The position numbers and the translations under genes were made by a program. From the NCBI RefSeq assembly GCF_000227745.2, contig NC_018012.1, positions 2,650,501-2,714,500 of the forward strand: a stretch of DNA of 64,000 bases, read 5' to 3'. Shown in pieces: positions 50,192 to 59,423 of the stretch. The first letter of the stretch is position 1, and each line of letters opens with the position of its first letter. The DNA comes from Thiocystis violascens DSM 198 (GTDB lineage: Bacteria; Pseudomonadota; Gammaproteobacteria; Chromatiales; Chromatiaceae). A model generated the notes under the pieces. The model was not told where the DNA came from. It did no database searches and worked only from the letters and a program-made list of their open reading frames with translations.

Positions 50192-51058
50192 ATGTCACAC
50201 CCGACCGCTGCGCGTTTTACCCTGCTCGCGCTCCTCGGCGTCTCGCTCTCGCCCGCGTTCGCCGACGAGACCAGCGCCGGGGGGGCCAGTATCGGCGAGT
50301 CCTTTTCGATCGCCCAGGCCGAGTACGATCAGGCGCTCGCCCTGACGCCGGACCTGGAAAACGGTCGCCGGACCTATCTCACCTGCGCCGTCTGCCACCG
50401 CCCCGAGGGCTGGGGAACGGCCGACGGAACCTACCCGCAGATCGCCGGCCAGTCGCGCACCGTCATTGTCAAGCAGTTGGCCGACATCCGCGCGCGTAAC
50501 CGCGACAATCCACTGATGTATCCCTTCTCGCTGCCGCGCATCCTGGGAGGACCGCAACAGATCGCGGACGTTGCCGCCTATGTCGCCCAACTGCCGATGA
50601 CCGCCCACAACGGCCAGGGGCCAGGCATCGATCTGGAACTGGGCGGACCGCTCTATGCCGAGCATTGCGCCAAGTGCCACGGCGAGCGCGGCGAGGGGAA
50701 CGAGACCGATCACATCCCGGCGATCGCCGGTCAGCATTACCCCTATACGATGCGGCAGTTCGACGCCATCCGCGAGGGACGGCGCAAAAATTCCGATCCC
50801 AAGATGGTCAAGCAGATTCATGGCTTCACGTCACGCGAACAGGCCGCGGTTTTGGATTACGCCTCGCGCCTGCCCTTGCCCCCGGAAAAACTGGCGCCGG
50901 AGGGCTGGACGAACCCGGATTTCCCCGCCTATGTTCGCGAACCCATGGGGCTCCCTCCAATGCCGACCATTTCTCCAGCACCGCCGTCCGGTATGATGGA
51001 GATACCCCCCTTCCCCTCGCTTCCTGCTTACCCGACAACGACGACGCCAGAACGTTGA
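50192..51058 (+). CDS. Dihaem cytochrome c (c4/c553-like)
   Basis: 288 residues from ATG at 50192, with TGGAGG 11 nt upstream. Cleavable signal peptide ending near AFADE (residue about 25), then two haem-binding motifs CAVCH (about 67-71) and CAKCH (about 158-162), each with the downstream IAGQ segment typical of cytochrome c4 halves. Distal Met candidates are MYPFSLPRI and MVKQIHGF. A Pro-rich tail (PPMPTISPAPPSGMMEIPPFP) extends beyond the fold. A periplasmic electron carrier. The last 31 nt overlap the 3' end of the convergent ODP-GGDEF gene. Confidence 0.9.
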   Translation: MSHPTAARFTLLALLGVSLSPAFADETSAGGASIGESFSIAQAEYDQALALTPDLENGRRTYLTCAVCHRPEGWGTADGTYPQIAGQSRTVIVKQLADIRARNRDNPLMYPFSLPRILGGPQQIADVAAYVAQLPMTAHNGQGPGIDLELGGPLYAEHCAKCHGERGEGNETDHIPAIAGQHYPYTMRQFDAIREGRRKNSDPKMVKQIHGFTSREQAAVLDYASRLPLPPEKLAPEGWTNPDFPAYVREPMGLPPMPTISPAPPSGMMEIPPFPSLPAYPTTTTPER

Positions 51059-52878
51059 GTCACCGCGATTTCACAGCGATTGCGCCCTGCCAGCTTGGCT
51101 CGATACAGAGCCTCGTCGGCGCGCAGAATCAGTGAATCCAGGGGCTCGAACGGATCGCGGAAGGCAAGCCCCAAGCTGACTGTGAGCGGAATCGGCGCAT
51201 CTTGATTGACCTCGAAGGCATGCGTTTCGATAGCGGAACGGATGCGCTCGGCGGAGCGGCCCGCATCGGTCGGCGTGGTTCCCACCAGGAAGAGAATGAA
51301 TTCCTCGCCGCCAAAACGAACCGGGATATCCGTGTCGCGGACCGCCTGCCGCATGACCGTCGCGACCTGCTTCAGCACCTCGTCGCCCGCAGGATGACCG
51401 TAGGTGTCGTTGACGGTCTTGAAATGATCCACGTCGATCATCAGGGCCGACACCAGTGCGTTCTCGTCGCGATCCTGAAGACTGCACTGACGTTCCATCA
51501 CGTCCTGCATATAGACTCGGGTAAACAACCCGGTCAACGGGTCGCGGATGGAGCGTTGGTACGCCTCCTTGCGCTTGCTGTCGATGGAGCGATAGATCAT
51601 CTCCCGTTCCAGCGCTACCTGGAGCGGCATCGCGATCTGCTGGATGACCTGTTCCTGCTCCGGCGTCACATCGTTTTCGCGTTGAAGATAGATCAAGGCC
51701 GCGGCCTCGATGCGTTCGCGTTGCGGCGAAAACAGCGGCATGGTCACCACCAGTTCGTCGTCCTCGGTATGACGACTGCAAAAGAATCCGGTGTGCAGGG
51801 TATGGCCGTGCAGGTCCGGATCCATGCTCGCATGGGCCATTTCCCACTCCGGCCGAGTCATGCCGAGGATGGCCAACACCTCCGCCGGGGCGTCGCCAAC
51901 CACCCCCGAAAAACGGGTCTCGTGGGAGAGCGTCAACAGGGTGCCATCTTCCAGTCGGGCGTAATAATCGATCTTTTCGACAGGCAGATTGCGGCTGACG
52001 ACATGGAACAGACGGTCGGCGATATCGCGAAAATCGCGGTACAGCAGCATGGTCTGGGTGATCTCGCGTAGCGTCTCGTTGAGATGCGAGAGCCGCTGGA
52101 TGTCGGTGTTGCCCTGGGCGAAGAGATAGATACCGCAGTCGAGATGTTTCAGCTTGTCCGTCATGTAGGACACCAGCCGCTCCGGGATGATGGAGCCATG
52201 CTGGGCGGCGATGATCTTGACCGGATATTGCTCGATGCGGCTCAGCGCATAGTTCAGGATGTCGCGGCTCGGCATGTAATGTTCGTGGAACGGGCGTAGC
52301 GCCTCGAAGTGCGATTCGTCCTGGGCCACCAGCGTGGGACGCGCGGTGAAACCGCCGTAGAGGTCGCTCGAAAAGAGCACCCCGGTGCTTGGATCGAAGG
52401 TGCAGAAGGCGCCGGGGAAATGGGCGTAGGGGGTGAAGACGAACCGCAGTTCGCGATCGTCCAGGGGCAGGCGCCAGTCGTGCTGGTCCACCAGCCAGAA
52501 TGGCATCTTGAGTCCGTAGTGCTTGAGCAGCGCCTCCGCGCGCCAATGGGTGACGATGACCGCATCCGGACGATCCGTCATCTCGTCGATCAGCGGGAGC
52601 GCGGCGGTGATATCCGGATCCTGATGATGGCAGACGAAATAGCGAATCCGGGTGAAGGGAATCACCTCCTCGATCTTGCGCAGCGTGCCCGGAAAGGTCA
52701 GGCGCGAACCGGGATCGAAGAGCACCGATTGGTCGCCCTGTTCGATCAGATAGACATGACACTGGAAGACATCGTCGTCAAGCACGTGGCCAACCCACCA
52801 GACCCGTGGGGCGATCTCCAACGCATGGGCGGTGTCGGCCTGGTCCAGGTGGGTAAGTTCGGAATTCATCGTTGTCAT
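51028..52878 (-). CDS. Di-iron (ODP) sensor diguanylate cyclase
   Basis: 616 residues. N-terminal metallo-beta-lactamase-like domain of the oxygen-binding di-iron (ODP/FprA-like) family: CHHQDPD (about 84-90), the conserved PYAHFPGAF, FSSDLYGG and AAQHGSI provide the His/Asp/Glu ligands of the di-iron centre. No flavodoxin follows; instead there is a GAF-like region (about 270-430) and a GGDEF domain with active RFGGEEF. The family predicts c-di-GMP synthesis controlled by oxygen or redox. The ATG at 52878 is chosen; 52869 is possible. Convergent overlap of 31 nt with the cytochrome c gene. Confidence 0.88.
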   Translation of the reverse strand: MTTMNSELTHLDQADTAHALEIAPRVWWVGHVLDDDVFQCHVYLIEQGDQSVLFDPGSRLTFPGTLRKIEEVIPFTRIRYFVCHHQDPDITAALPLIDEMTDRPDAVIVTHWRAEALLKHYGLKMPFWLVDQHDWRLPLDDRELRFVFTPYAHFPGAFCTFDPSTGVLFSSDLYGGFTARPTLVAQDESHFEALRPFHEHYMPSRDILNYALSRIEQYPVKIIAAQHGSIIPERLVSYMTDKLKHLDCGIYLFAQGNTDIQRLSHLNETLREITQTMLLYRDFRDIADRLFHVVSRNLPVEKIDYYARLEDGTLLTLSHETRFSGVVGDAPAEVLAILGMTRPEWEMAHASMDPDLHGHTLHTGFFCSRHTEDDELVVTMPLFSPQRERIEAAALIYLQRENDVTPEQEQVIQQIAMPLQVALEREMIYRSIDSKRKEAYQRSIRDPLTGLFTRVYMQDVMERQCSLQDRDENALVSALMIDVDHFKTVNDTYGHPAGDEVLKQVATVMRQAVRDTDIPVRFGGEEFILFLVGTTPTDAGRSAERIRSAIETHAFEVNQDAPIPLTVSLGLAFRDPFEPLDSLILRADEALYRAKLAGRNRCEIAVTQRSGVVVVG

Positions 52879-53020
52879 CGATCGCGACCGCCTTGAACAG
52901 GTTGAAAAGCGAAAAACTCACGGCCCTGTGATGGACGGCCTGACGGGCCTTGACCGAATCGTCGTGGCGCTCCAGACAAGTTTCAAATCGGGCGCGTCCG
53001 CGCGGCCGGTCGCTGTCGGA

Positions 53021-53629
53021 CTATCCGCCCGCCAGTTCCGCGGCGGCGGACTCGATCACCCGCGGCTCGGTGAGCGGGTACGCCGGGATCTTCAGGCATT
53101 GCAGCCGTGCCTGATAAGCGGTGCAGTAGTCGTGATGAAAGGTCAGAAACAGCGGATGCGCGGCAATCGCCCGAACCTCGGCGATGAAGCGCAGATAGTT
53201 GCTGGACTGGCCCATGTGATAAGCGGTCGGGGCCTCCTGTAAACGCAGTCGCTCGACGCGCGGATCCCACAGCGGAAACACGGCGGGATTGGCGAGATGC
53301 AACACCTTCGCGGCGCCGACAAGCGAGCCGAGGCAGCCCGCGATCGCGTCGATGGACGGTTCCGAGAGAAGCGGCGCCTCGCCCCGCGCGGCGTCCAGGG
53401 CGCGCGCCGCCGCGGCCAGATGGTTGGTCTCCAGACGTAGCGCCTGCGGCATCCAGGCATAGGCCAGACTGGCGAGGCGCAGGAAATCGTCAACCGGGTT
53501 GGGCACGGGAAGCCGGGCGGCCGACAGCAGCACCGGATAGGTCCGCAGAAACGTCGCTTCCCTGGAATGGCTCCCGAGGCAACTCCCCCGCACCCGATCG
53601 ACGGCATGATACAGCGCTTCGATATTCAT
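53021..53629 (-). CDS. Unrecognised 202-residue protein
   Basis: Starts MNIEALYHAVDRVRGSCLGS at an ATG overlapping the stop of the S24-like gene (ATGA). Predicted mostly helical and soluble. Conserved-looking features include a Trp/Arg core VFPLWDPRVERLR and the C-terminal HHDYCTAYQARLQCL. I do not recognise the family. The coupling to the S24-like gene suggests they act together. Confidence 0.6.
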   Translation of the reverse strand: MNIEALYHAVDRVRGSCLGSHSREATFLRTYPVLLSAARLPVPNPVDDFLRLASLAYAWMPQALRLETNHLAAAARALDAARGEAPLLSEPSIDAIAGCLGSLVGAAKVLHLANPAVFPLWDPRVERLRLQEAPTAYHMGQSSNYLRFIAEVRAIAAHPLFLTFHHDYCTAYQARLQCLKIPAYPLTEPRVIESAAAELAGG

Positions 53630-53976
53630 GGGCGACGATCGTCCTTGCGGTCGTAGTGTTTGACTTGGCGGCGGATATTGCGCTGAATGATGACACCCAG
53701 GACGGACCATTCCAGCCCCCTGAGTTCGATCTCGGGATAGCGGGGATTCAGCGCGACCAAACGTTGGTCGCCGCTGTCGTCCTTGAGGTACTGGCGAAAC
53801 CAGCGCACCCCCTCGACCTCCGCGAAGACATAGCTACGGTGCATGCAGGTATCGGCCGGTTCCACGATCACGATGCAGCGATCCGGGAACTCGGGCTCCA
53901 TTTCGTCGCCCAGCACTTGCAGCGCGTAGGGTTCGTGCATGCTGCAACCCGTGCCGCCCAGGGGGGATTCCGCCAT
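53626..53976 (-). CDS. S24/LexA-like domain protein without the catalytic serine
   Basis: 116 residues from ATG at 53976, with GAGG 11 nt upstream. The fold of the S24 self-cleavage domain is recognisable (LQVLGDEMEPEFPDRCIVIV, VFAEVEGVRWFRQYL, LVALNPRYPEIEL), but the nucleophile motif GDSM reads GDEM and there is no DNA-binding domain. Small proteins of this kind with Glu at this position occur across gammaproteobacteria, so it is a family feature rather than a local mutation. Peptidase activity is unlikely; a binding role is inferred. Sits 50 nt after the HDOD gene. Confidence 0.8.
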   Translation of the reverse strand: MAESPLGGTGCSMHEPYALQVLGDEMEPEFPDRCIVIVEPADTCMHRSYVFAEVEGVRWFRQYLKDDSGDQRLVALNPRYPEIELRGLEWSVLGVIIQRNIRRQVKHYDRKDDRRP

Positions 53977-54026
53977 GATGAAACCTCGTTGATCGATTGA
54001 AACCGCAAGCTTTTCAGAAAATCTCC

Positions 54027-54899
54027 TTAGTACACGAGCGTCGACCCCGGCAGTAGAATCTCGAACACCTCGAAGGCCCGCAGGCTGGTCGCTCCCGGCA
54101 AGTCCAGCAAGGCATCCGGTTCCAGCGACCAACGCTCGGCCAGCACCTTCAGTTCGTCCGAGGCATCGACGCTCGCGATCTCGCCAGTGTCGATCGCCGT
54201 CGCCGCCACCTGACGCGCGACCCGTTCCGCGACCTGCAGGATTTCCGCCTCGGCGCGATACGCTCCCGCCAGCGCGGGATCGAGCCGGGCGGCGACCACT
54301 TTCCAGATCGACTCCGGGAAACGCCAGGCCCGCAGCAGCTCGGCCCCAAGTTCGACATGATTGAACCCGAACACCCGCTCCTCGGCAGCGACGCTGTCGA
54401 GTTGCTCCCGTTCGACGAGCCGCAGTACCTCCCGATACGCATCGGCGCATTGGCTAAAGAACATCAGCCTGCCCAAACCATGCAGCAGACCCGCAAGAAA
54501 GAGGCGTTCGCCATTGCGCAGACCGCGCCGCGCCGCGAGATCCCGCGCGGCGATCCCGCAGGCAACTCCATGCAGCCAGAAATGCTCCATGTTGACCTTC
54601 TCCGGCGGCAGACCTTTGAACAGATCCACCGCGGCGGTGGCCATGATCAGGTCGCGCAAGGCCTGAAAACCGATCAGGCCGATCGCCTGAGACACCGTTT
54701 CCACCGGCTTGGGTTGCGCATAAAAGGCGCTGTTGACGACTCGCAGCAGCCGCGCGGAGAGGCCGGGATCGCACAGAATGACCTCGGCCAGGTCGGCGGG
54801 GCGGGTCGCGGGTTCGTCGATCAGTTGGTTGACCCGAAGCACGACGTCGGGCAGCGAAAACAGGTTTTCGGTTGCGCGGACCAGGGATTCAGGCGTCAT
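54027..54899 (-). CDS. HDOD domain protein
   Basis: 290 residues. Contains an HDOD domain: SLPDVVLRVNQLIDEP, VILCDPGLSARLLRVVNSAFYA, AIGLIGFQALRDLIMAT, then HGVACGIAARDLA and AGLLHGLGRL in place of a true HD pair, and FGFNHVELGAELLRAW. HDOD proteins are non-enzymatic relatives of HD phosphodiesterases used in signalling. Start ATG at 54899 has a GAGAG upstream. First gene of a three-gene unit with the S24-like and the unknown gene. Confidence 0.88.
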   Translation of the reverse strand: MTPESLVRATENLFSLPDVVLRVNQLIDEPATRPADLAEVILCDPGLSARLLRVVNSAFYAQPKPVETVSQAIGLIGFQALRDLIMATAAVDLFKGLPPEKVNMEHFWLHGVACGIAARDLAARRGLRNGERLFLAGLLHGLGRLMFFSQCADAYREVLRLVEREQLDSVAAEERVFGFNHVELGAELLRAWRFPESIWKVVAARLDPALAGAYRAEAEILQVAERVARQVAATAIDTGEIASVDASDELKVLAERWSLEPDALLDLPGATSLRAFEVFEILLPGSTLVY

Positions 54900-55042
54900 G
54901 GCGAATTCTCTCCCCTTTCGTTGCGGCGTTGGCGTATTGTCCTGGCGATAAAATAGTGGATCGTCGGCGTTTCGGTTGGATTTTTTGACAAATCGACCAT
55001 GGGATGCCCCACGCACGCGATTCCTTACAGGTCAGACGTTCC

Positions 55043-56875
55043 ATGATGAAACGAATCATTGCCACCGAAAAAATCCACGGAGATCGCCGCGACTGGCGCA
55101 ACCTGCGCGACATGCTGCCCTATCTCTGGGAGTTCCGGGGCCGCGCCAGCCTGGCGATCGCCTGTCTGGTGCTGGCCAAGGTCGCCAATGTCGGCGTGCC
55201 GCTGGTGCTCAAGGGCATCGTCGACGCCTTCCAGTCGCCCGCGACCCAGACCCTGATCCTGCCGTTCACCCTGCTGCTGGCCTACGGCCTGCTCAAACTC
55301 AGCGCCTCTCTGTTCAACGAACTGCGCGACGTGGTCTTCGCGCGGGTGCGCTACCGCGCCATGCGACGTCTGTCCACGCGGGTGCTGGAACATCTGCACC
55401 GCCTCTCGCTGCGCTATCACCTGGAACGCCAGAGCGGCGCCGTCAGTCGCGACCTGGAGCGCGGTACCCGCTCGGTTTCGACCATTCTCAACTATGTCGT
55501 CTTCAGCGTGCTGCCGGTGCTGGTCGAATTCGCCCTGGTGGCGGCAATCCTGCTCGGCCGCTACGCCCCGTCCTTCATGCTCGTGACCTTCGGCACCGTC
55601 GCGGTCTATTTCGCCTTCACCTTCGCGATCACCGAATGGCGCATGGACTATCGCCATCGGATGAACCGGCTCGACTCGGAGGCCAACCATCAAGCCTTCG
55701 ACAGCCTCATCAACTACGAGACGGTCAAGTATTTCGGCAACGAGCGTCTGGAACTGGATCGCTACGACGGCACGCTCGCCGAATGGGAGGAAATGGCGGT
55801 CGCCAGCCAGACCTCGATGTCGCTGCTCAATTTCGGTCAGGGCGCCATCATCGCCATCGGCGTCACGCTGATCATGAGCCTCGCGGCCCAGGGCGTGGTC
55901 GCCGGCCAGATGAGCGTCGGCGATCTGGTGCTGGTCAACGCGCTGCTGCTGCAACTTTTCATCCCGCTCGGGTTTCTCGGCATCGTCTACCGCCAGATCA
56001 AATACGCCATCGCGGACATGGACCTGGTCTTCAAACTGCTGGAGCGCACGCCCGAGATCCAGGACCGCCCAACCGCCCGGCCTCTTCGACTGGATCAGGG
56101 CGGCATCCGTTTCGAGCGGGTGGATTTTCATTATCAGCCGGAGCGCGCCATTCTGCGCGACCTGGATTTCCGCATCGAACCCGGCCAGAAACTCGCCGTG
56201 GTCGGCCATAGCGGCGCCGGCAAATCGACCCTGGCGCGGCTGCTGTTCCGCTTCTACGACGTGACCGGGGGACGCATCCTGATCGACGGTCAGGATCTGC
56301 GCGATCTCACCCAGGACAGTCTACGCGCGGCCATCGGCATCGTCCCCCAGGACACCGTGCTCTTCAACGACAGCCTCTATTACAACCTGGCCTATGGACG
56401 CGCTGGCGCGACCCGCGCGGAGATCGAGCGCGCCGCCGACATGGCCCATATCCGCGCCTTCATCGAGAGCCTACCCGACGGCTGGGAGACCGTGGTCGGC
56501 GAGCGCGGACTGAAGCTCTCCGGCGGCGAGAAACAGCGCGTCGCCATCGCCCGCGCCATGTTGAAACGTCCGCGCATCCTCATCTTCGACGAAGCCACCT
56601 CCTCGCTCGACAGCCACACCGAGCAGGCGATCCAGCAGACCCTGTCCGAGGTCGCCGAGAACCACACCACGCTGGTCATCGCGCACCGACTCTCGACGGT
56701 CGTGGACGCCGACCGGATTCTAGTGATGGAGCAGGGGCGTATCCGCGAACAGGGCACGCATCGCGAGTTGCTGGAGAGCGGCGGACATTATGCGTCGATG
56801 TGGGAGTTACAGCAGCGCGAAGGGGGCGATGCGGTGGTCTTACAGGGCGCATCTGGCGAGAACATGCGATCGTGA
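55043..56875 (+). CDS. ATM1-type ABC exporter (fused permease/ATPase)
   Basis: 610 residues from ATG at 55043 (55046 and 55004 are alternatives). Six-helix ABC type I exporter domain (to about residue 340) containing LINYETVKYFGNE, a hallmark of the ATM1/heavy-metal exporter group, then the nucleotide-binding domain: Walker A GHSGAGKST (about 389), signature LSGGEKQR (about 491), Walker B LIFDEATSS (about 512) and H-loop IAHRLST. Family members export glutathione-based or sulfur/metal compounds. Divergent from the HDOD gene. Confidence 0.92.
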   Translation: MMKRIIATEKIHGDRRDWRNLRDMLPYLWEFRGRASLAIACLVLAKVANVGVPLVLKGIVDAFQSPATQTLILPFTLLLAYGLLKLSASLFNELRDVVFARVRYRAMRRLSTRVLEHLHRLSLRYHLERQSGAVSRDLERGTRSVSTILNYVVFSVLPVLVEFALVAAILLGRYAPSFMLVTFGTVAVYFAFTFAITEWRMDYRHRMNRLDSEANHQAFDSLINYETVKYFGNERLELDRYDGTLAEWEEMAVASQTSMSLLNFGQGAIIAIGVTLIMSLAAQGVVAGQMSVGDLVLVNALLLQLFIPLGFLGIVYRQIKYAIADMDLVFKLLERTPEIQDRPTARPLRLDQGGIRFERVDFHYQPERAILRDLDFRIEPGQKLAVVGHSGAGKSTLARLLFRFYDVTGGRILIDGQDLRDLTQDSLRAAIGIVPQDTVLFNDSLYYNLAYGRAGATRAEIERAADMAHIRAFIESLPDGWETVVGERGLKLSGGEKQRVAIARAMLKRPRILIFDEATSSLDSHTEQAIQQTLSEVAENHTTLVIAHRLSTVVDADRILVMEQGRIREQGTHRELLESGGHYASMWELQQREGGDAVVLQGASGENMRS

Positions 56876-57082
56876 AAACATCCCGCAAACCGTACCAAGC
56901 CGCCCATCCCGTCAGGCCGATCCGATCCGCGTCGCGCCACGCAACCATGAGCTTGTGCTCAATGGTTCCGCGCGACTAGCATCAGGCACGCATCGCCATT
57001 CACAAAGGCAATTGGATCGGCGGCTTGACGATGACCAGGCGCCGCCGACATCACTTCAACGGTACGACATGCCACCATCGCG

Positions 57083-58708
57083 ATGACCCCGAACCCCAGC
57101 CGCAGCGACCCCCATCAGCCACTCGAACCTTCCCGTGTCCATGCCATTCTCCGGGCAACGCAACTCGCGATCCCGCTGCTGACGGTGGCGAGCGCGTTGG
57201 CGGCGGCCCTGGCCCTGCTGGCGACGCATTGGATCTGGCCCGGCCCCGTCTGGCGGCTGTGGTTTTTCCTCGCCGCGCTGCTGCTGACCGGACTGCTTGG
57301 CCTGACCGTCGCCTGGCTACGTCTGCGTCGCCAGTTGCTGATCCCGCTGGCGCGGCTGGAGCATTCGTTAAGCCGGGTCTGCCAGGGAGAACAGGGGGCC
57401 AGCGAGGCGCTGCGCGAGACCGGTGTGCTCGGGCGTATCGCCCAGGATATCCGCAGTCTCAACGAGGAACTGACCGATCTCTACGAGGACATGGACAACC
57501 GGGTCGCGCGCCAGACCATGCGGCTCGCGCAAAAGACCGCTTCGCTCAAGATTCTCTACGACGTAGCCGCCGGCATTCAGCAAACCGAGAGCGTCGAGGC
57601 TCTGCTGCTACGCTTTCTGCGGGTGCTCAAGGAGATGATCAACGGGCGGGCGGCGACCGTGCGGTTGGTCATGGCCGACGGATCGCGGCGTCTGATCGGC
57701 TCCATCGGTCTGAACGACGATCTGGTGCGCGAGCAGGACATGGCCCCGGTGGATCTCTGTCTGTGCGGCACGGCGCTCACGCCCGGCGACATCGTCTGCG
57801 ACAAGGACGCGCGCTATTGTTCGCGCATCTATGGCCGGCGCATGTTCAAAAGCTCCGAGATCGAGGTGGTGACGGTGCCGCTGGAGCATCGCGACGAACT
57901 GCTCGGCGTCTACAGCATCTTCGTCGACCGGCCCGGGGTCACTGCGCGCGAGGACATCATGGATCTGCTTTTCACCGTCGGTCATCACCTGGGTGTCGCC
58001 ATCGCCAAGCAACGCTCCGACGCCGAGACGCGTCGACTCTCCATCGTCGAGGAACGCAACTCGCTGGCCCACGAACTGCACGACTCGCTGGCCCAAACCC
58101 TGGCGAGTCTGCGCTTTCAGTGCCGGATGCTGAACGATTCGCTGGGCGACGCCCCCATTTCCGAGGAGGCCCGCAACGATCTAGCCCGTATCCGTAACGG
58201 ACTCGACGAGGCCCATACCGAGCTACGCGAACTGCTCGCCAGCTTCCGGGCGCCGCTCGACCGGCGCGGTCTGGTGCCCGCGCTGGCGAAACTCACCAAC
58301 CGACTCGGTCGCGAGACCGGCGTCCATGTGCTCTTTCAGAACGATTGCCGGCCCTTTGAACTCTCCGCCAGCGAGGAGCTTCAACTCCTGCGCATCGCCC
58401 AGGAGACGCTCGCCAACATCCGCAAACATGCCCAGGCGCACACCGTCAGAGTATTGCTGACGCGCGAGTCCGATGGTCGGCACGTCCTGCTGATCGAGGA
58501 CGACGGGGTTGGATTCAGCACCCCGTCCGATGGCGCCCGTCCGGGCGAGTGCATCGGTCTGTCGATCCTGGAGGAGCGCGCGCGCCGCATCGGCGCGGAG
58601 CTGTCCATCGAGAGCGATCCGGGGGAAGGCACCCGTGTCGAGGTCATCTTCGAGGTCAACCGGCGCGCCACGCGCCACTTGCTGGAGCCGGCCCAATGCG
58701 CGTCCTGA
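57083..58708 (+). CDS. NarX-like sensor histidine kinase
   Basis: 541 residues. Two adjacent transmembrane helices (about 27-49 and 55-77) with only a few residues between them, HAMP region (to about 130), coiled coil, GAF domain (about 165-310) with VDLCLCGTAL and KDARYCSRIYG cysteines resembling the NarX/NreB-type cysteine cluster, then HisKA_3 with HELHDSLAQTL (His near 332) and an HATPase with ETLANIRKHAQA and EDDGVGF. Lack of a periplasmic domain indicates cytoplasmic sensing. Overlaps the regulator by 13 nt. Confidence 0.92.
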   Translation: MTPNPSRSDPHQPLEPSRVHAILRATQLAIPLLTVASALAAALALLATHWIWPGPVWRLWFFLAALLLTGLLGLTVAWLRLRRQLLIPLARLEHSLSRVCQGEQGASEALRETGVLGRIAQDIRSLNEELTDLYEDMDNRVARQTMRLAQKTASLKILYDVAAGIQQTESVEALLLRFLRVLKEMINGRAATVRLVMADGSRRLIGSIGLNDDLVREQDMAPVDLCLCGTALTPGDIVCDKDARYCSRIYGRRMFKSSEIEVVTVPLEHRDELLGVYSIFVDRPGVTAREDIMDLLFTVGHHLGVAIAKQRSDAETRRLSIVEERNSLAHELHDSLAQTLASLRFQCRMLNDSLGDAPISEEARNDLARIRNGLDEAHTELRELLASFRAPLDRRGLVPALAKLTNRLGRETGVHVLFQNDCRPFELSASEELQLLRIAQETLANIRKHAQAHTVRVLLTRESDGRHVLLIEDDGVGFSTPSDGARPGECIGLSILEERARRIGAELSIESDPGEGTRVEVIFEVNRRATRHLLEPAQCAS

Positions 58709-59352
58709 TGATTGACGATCACGCCCTCTTTCGCTTCGGGCTCCAGGAATTGCTGGAGCGGCGCGGCATCGAGGTAATCGCGGTCGGAGACGCCTCGGCC
58801 GGTCTGCAACGGGTCGCCGAGACCGCGCCCGACGTGGTTCTGCTGGACATGCGCATGCCGCAGCTCTCCGGTCTGGAGCTGCTGCGTCAATTACGCGCGG
58901 CCCATCAGCGCATGCCGATCGCCATGCTGACCACCAGCGCCGAGGAGCGCGACGTGATCGATTCGCTGCAAAGCGGCGCGCAGGGCTATCTGCTCAAGGA
59001 CATGGAACCGGACGCGCTGATCGCCGCCCTGGGCGAGATCGTGCGCGGACGCACCGTGGTCGCGCCCGAACTCGCCATCGTGCTCGCCCGGGCGGTCCAA
59101 AGCGAGGCACGGGTCGCGCAGACCGACAGCGGCATCGCCGACCTCACCCCGCGCGAGCAGGAAATCCTCTGCCATCTCGCCGAAGGTCAGAGCAACAAGA
59201 GCATCGCGCGCCGGCTCGGGATTTCGGACGGCACCGTCAAGCTGCATGTGAAGGCGATCCTGCGCAAACTGGACGTGCATTCGCGGGTCGAGGCGGCGGT
59301 GATCGCCGTCGAGCGGGGGTTGTGCGAACGGGTGCCGGGGCGGGAGGGGTGA
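58696..59352 (+). CDS. NarL/FixJ-family response regulator
   Basis: 218 residues from ATG at 58696 (MRVLMIDDHALFRFGLQE), inside the kinase reading frame. Receiver with DD pair (7-8) and Asp51 (LLDMRMPQ), then a LuxR-type HTH (about 150-210: LTPREQEILCHLAEGQSNKSI, ISDGTVKLHVKAIL). DNA-binding partner of the NarX-like kinase. A 13-nt overlap indicates coupled translation. Targets unknown. Confidence 0.94.
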   Translation: MRVLMIDDHALFRFGLQELLERRGIEVIAVGDASAGLQRVAETAPDVVLLDMRMPQLSGLELLRQLRAAHQRMPIAMLTTSAEERDVIDSLQSGAQGYLLKDMEPDALIAALGEIVRGRTVVAPELAIVLARAVQSEARVAQTDSGIADLTPREQEILCHLAEGQSNKSIARRLGISDGTVKLHVKAILRKLDVHSRVEAAVIAVERGLCERVPGREG

Positions 59353-59354
59353 CG

Positions 59355-59380
59355 AAGGGACAAGGGACAAGGGACAAGGG
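59355..59380. repeat. Short tandem repeat AAGGGAC
   Basis: Nearly four copies of the 7-mer AAGGGAC directly after the response-regulator stop codon, 43 nt before the IS element. Confidence 0.7.
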
Positions 59381-59423
59381 GCGCTATCCCGGATGATTCG
59401 CCAAATAAGGCAACGCTCGTTTA

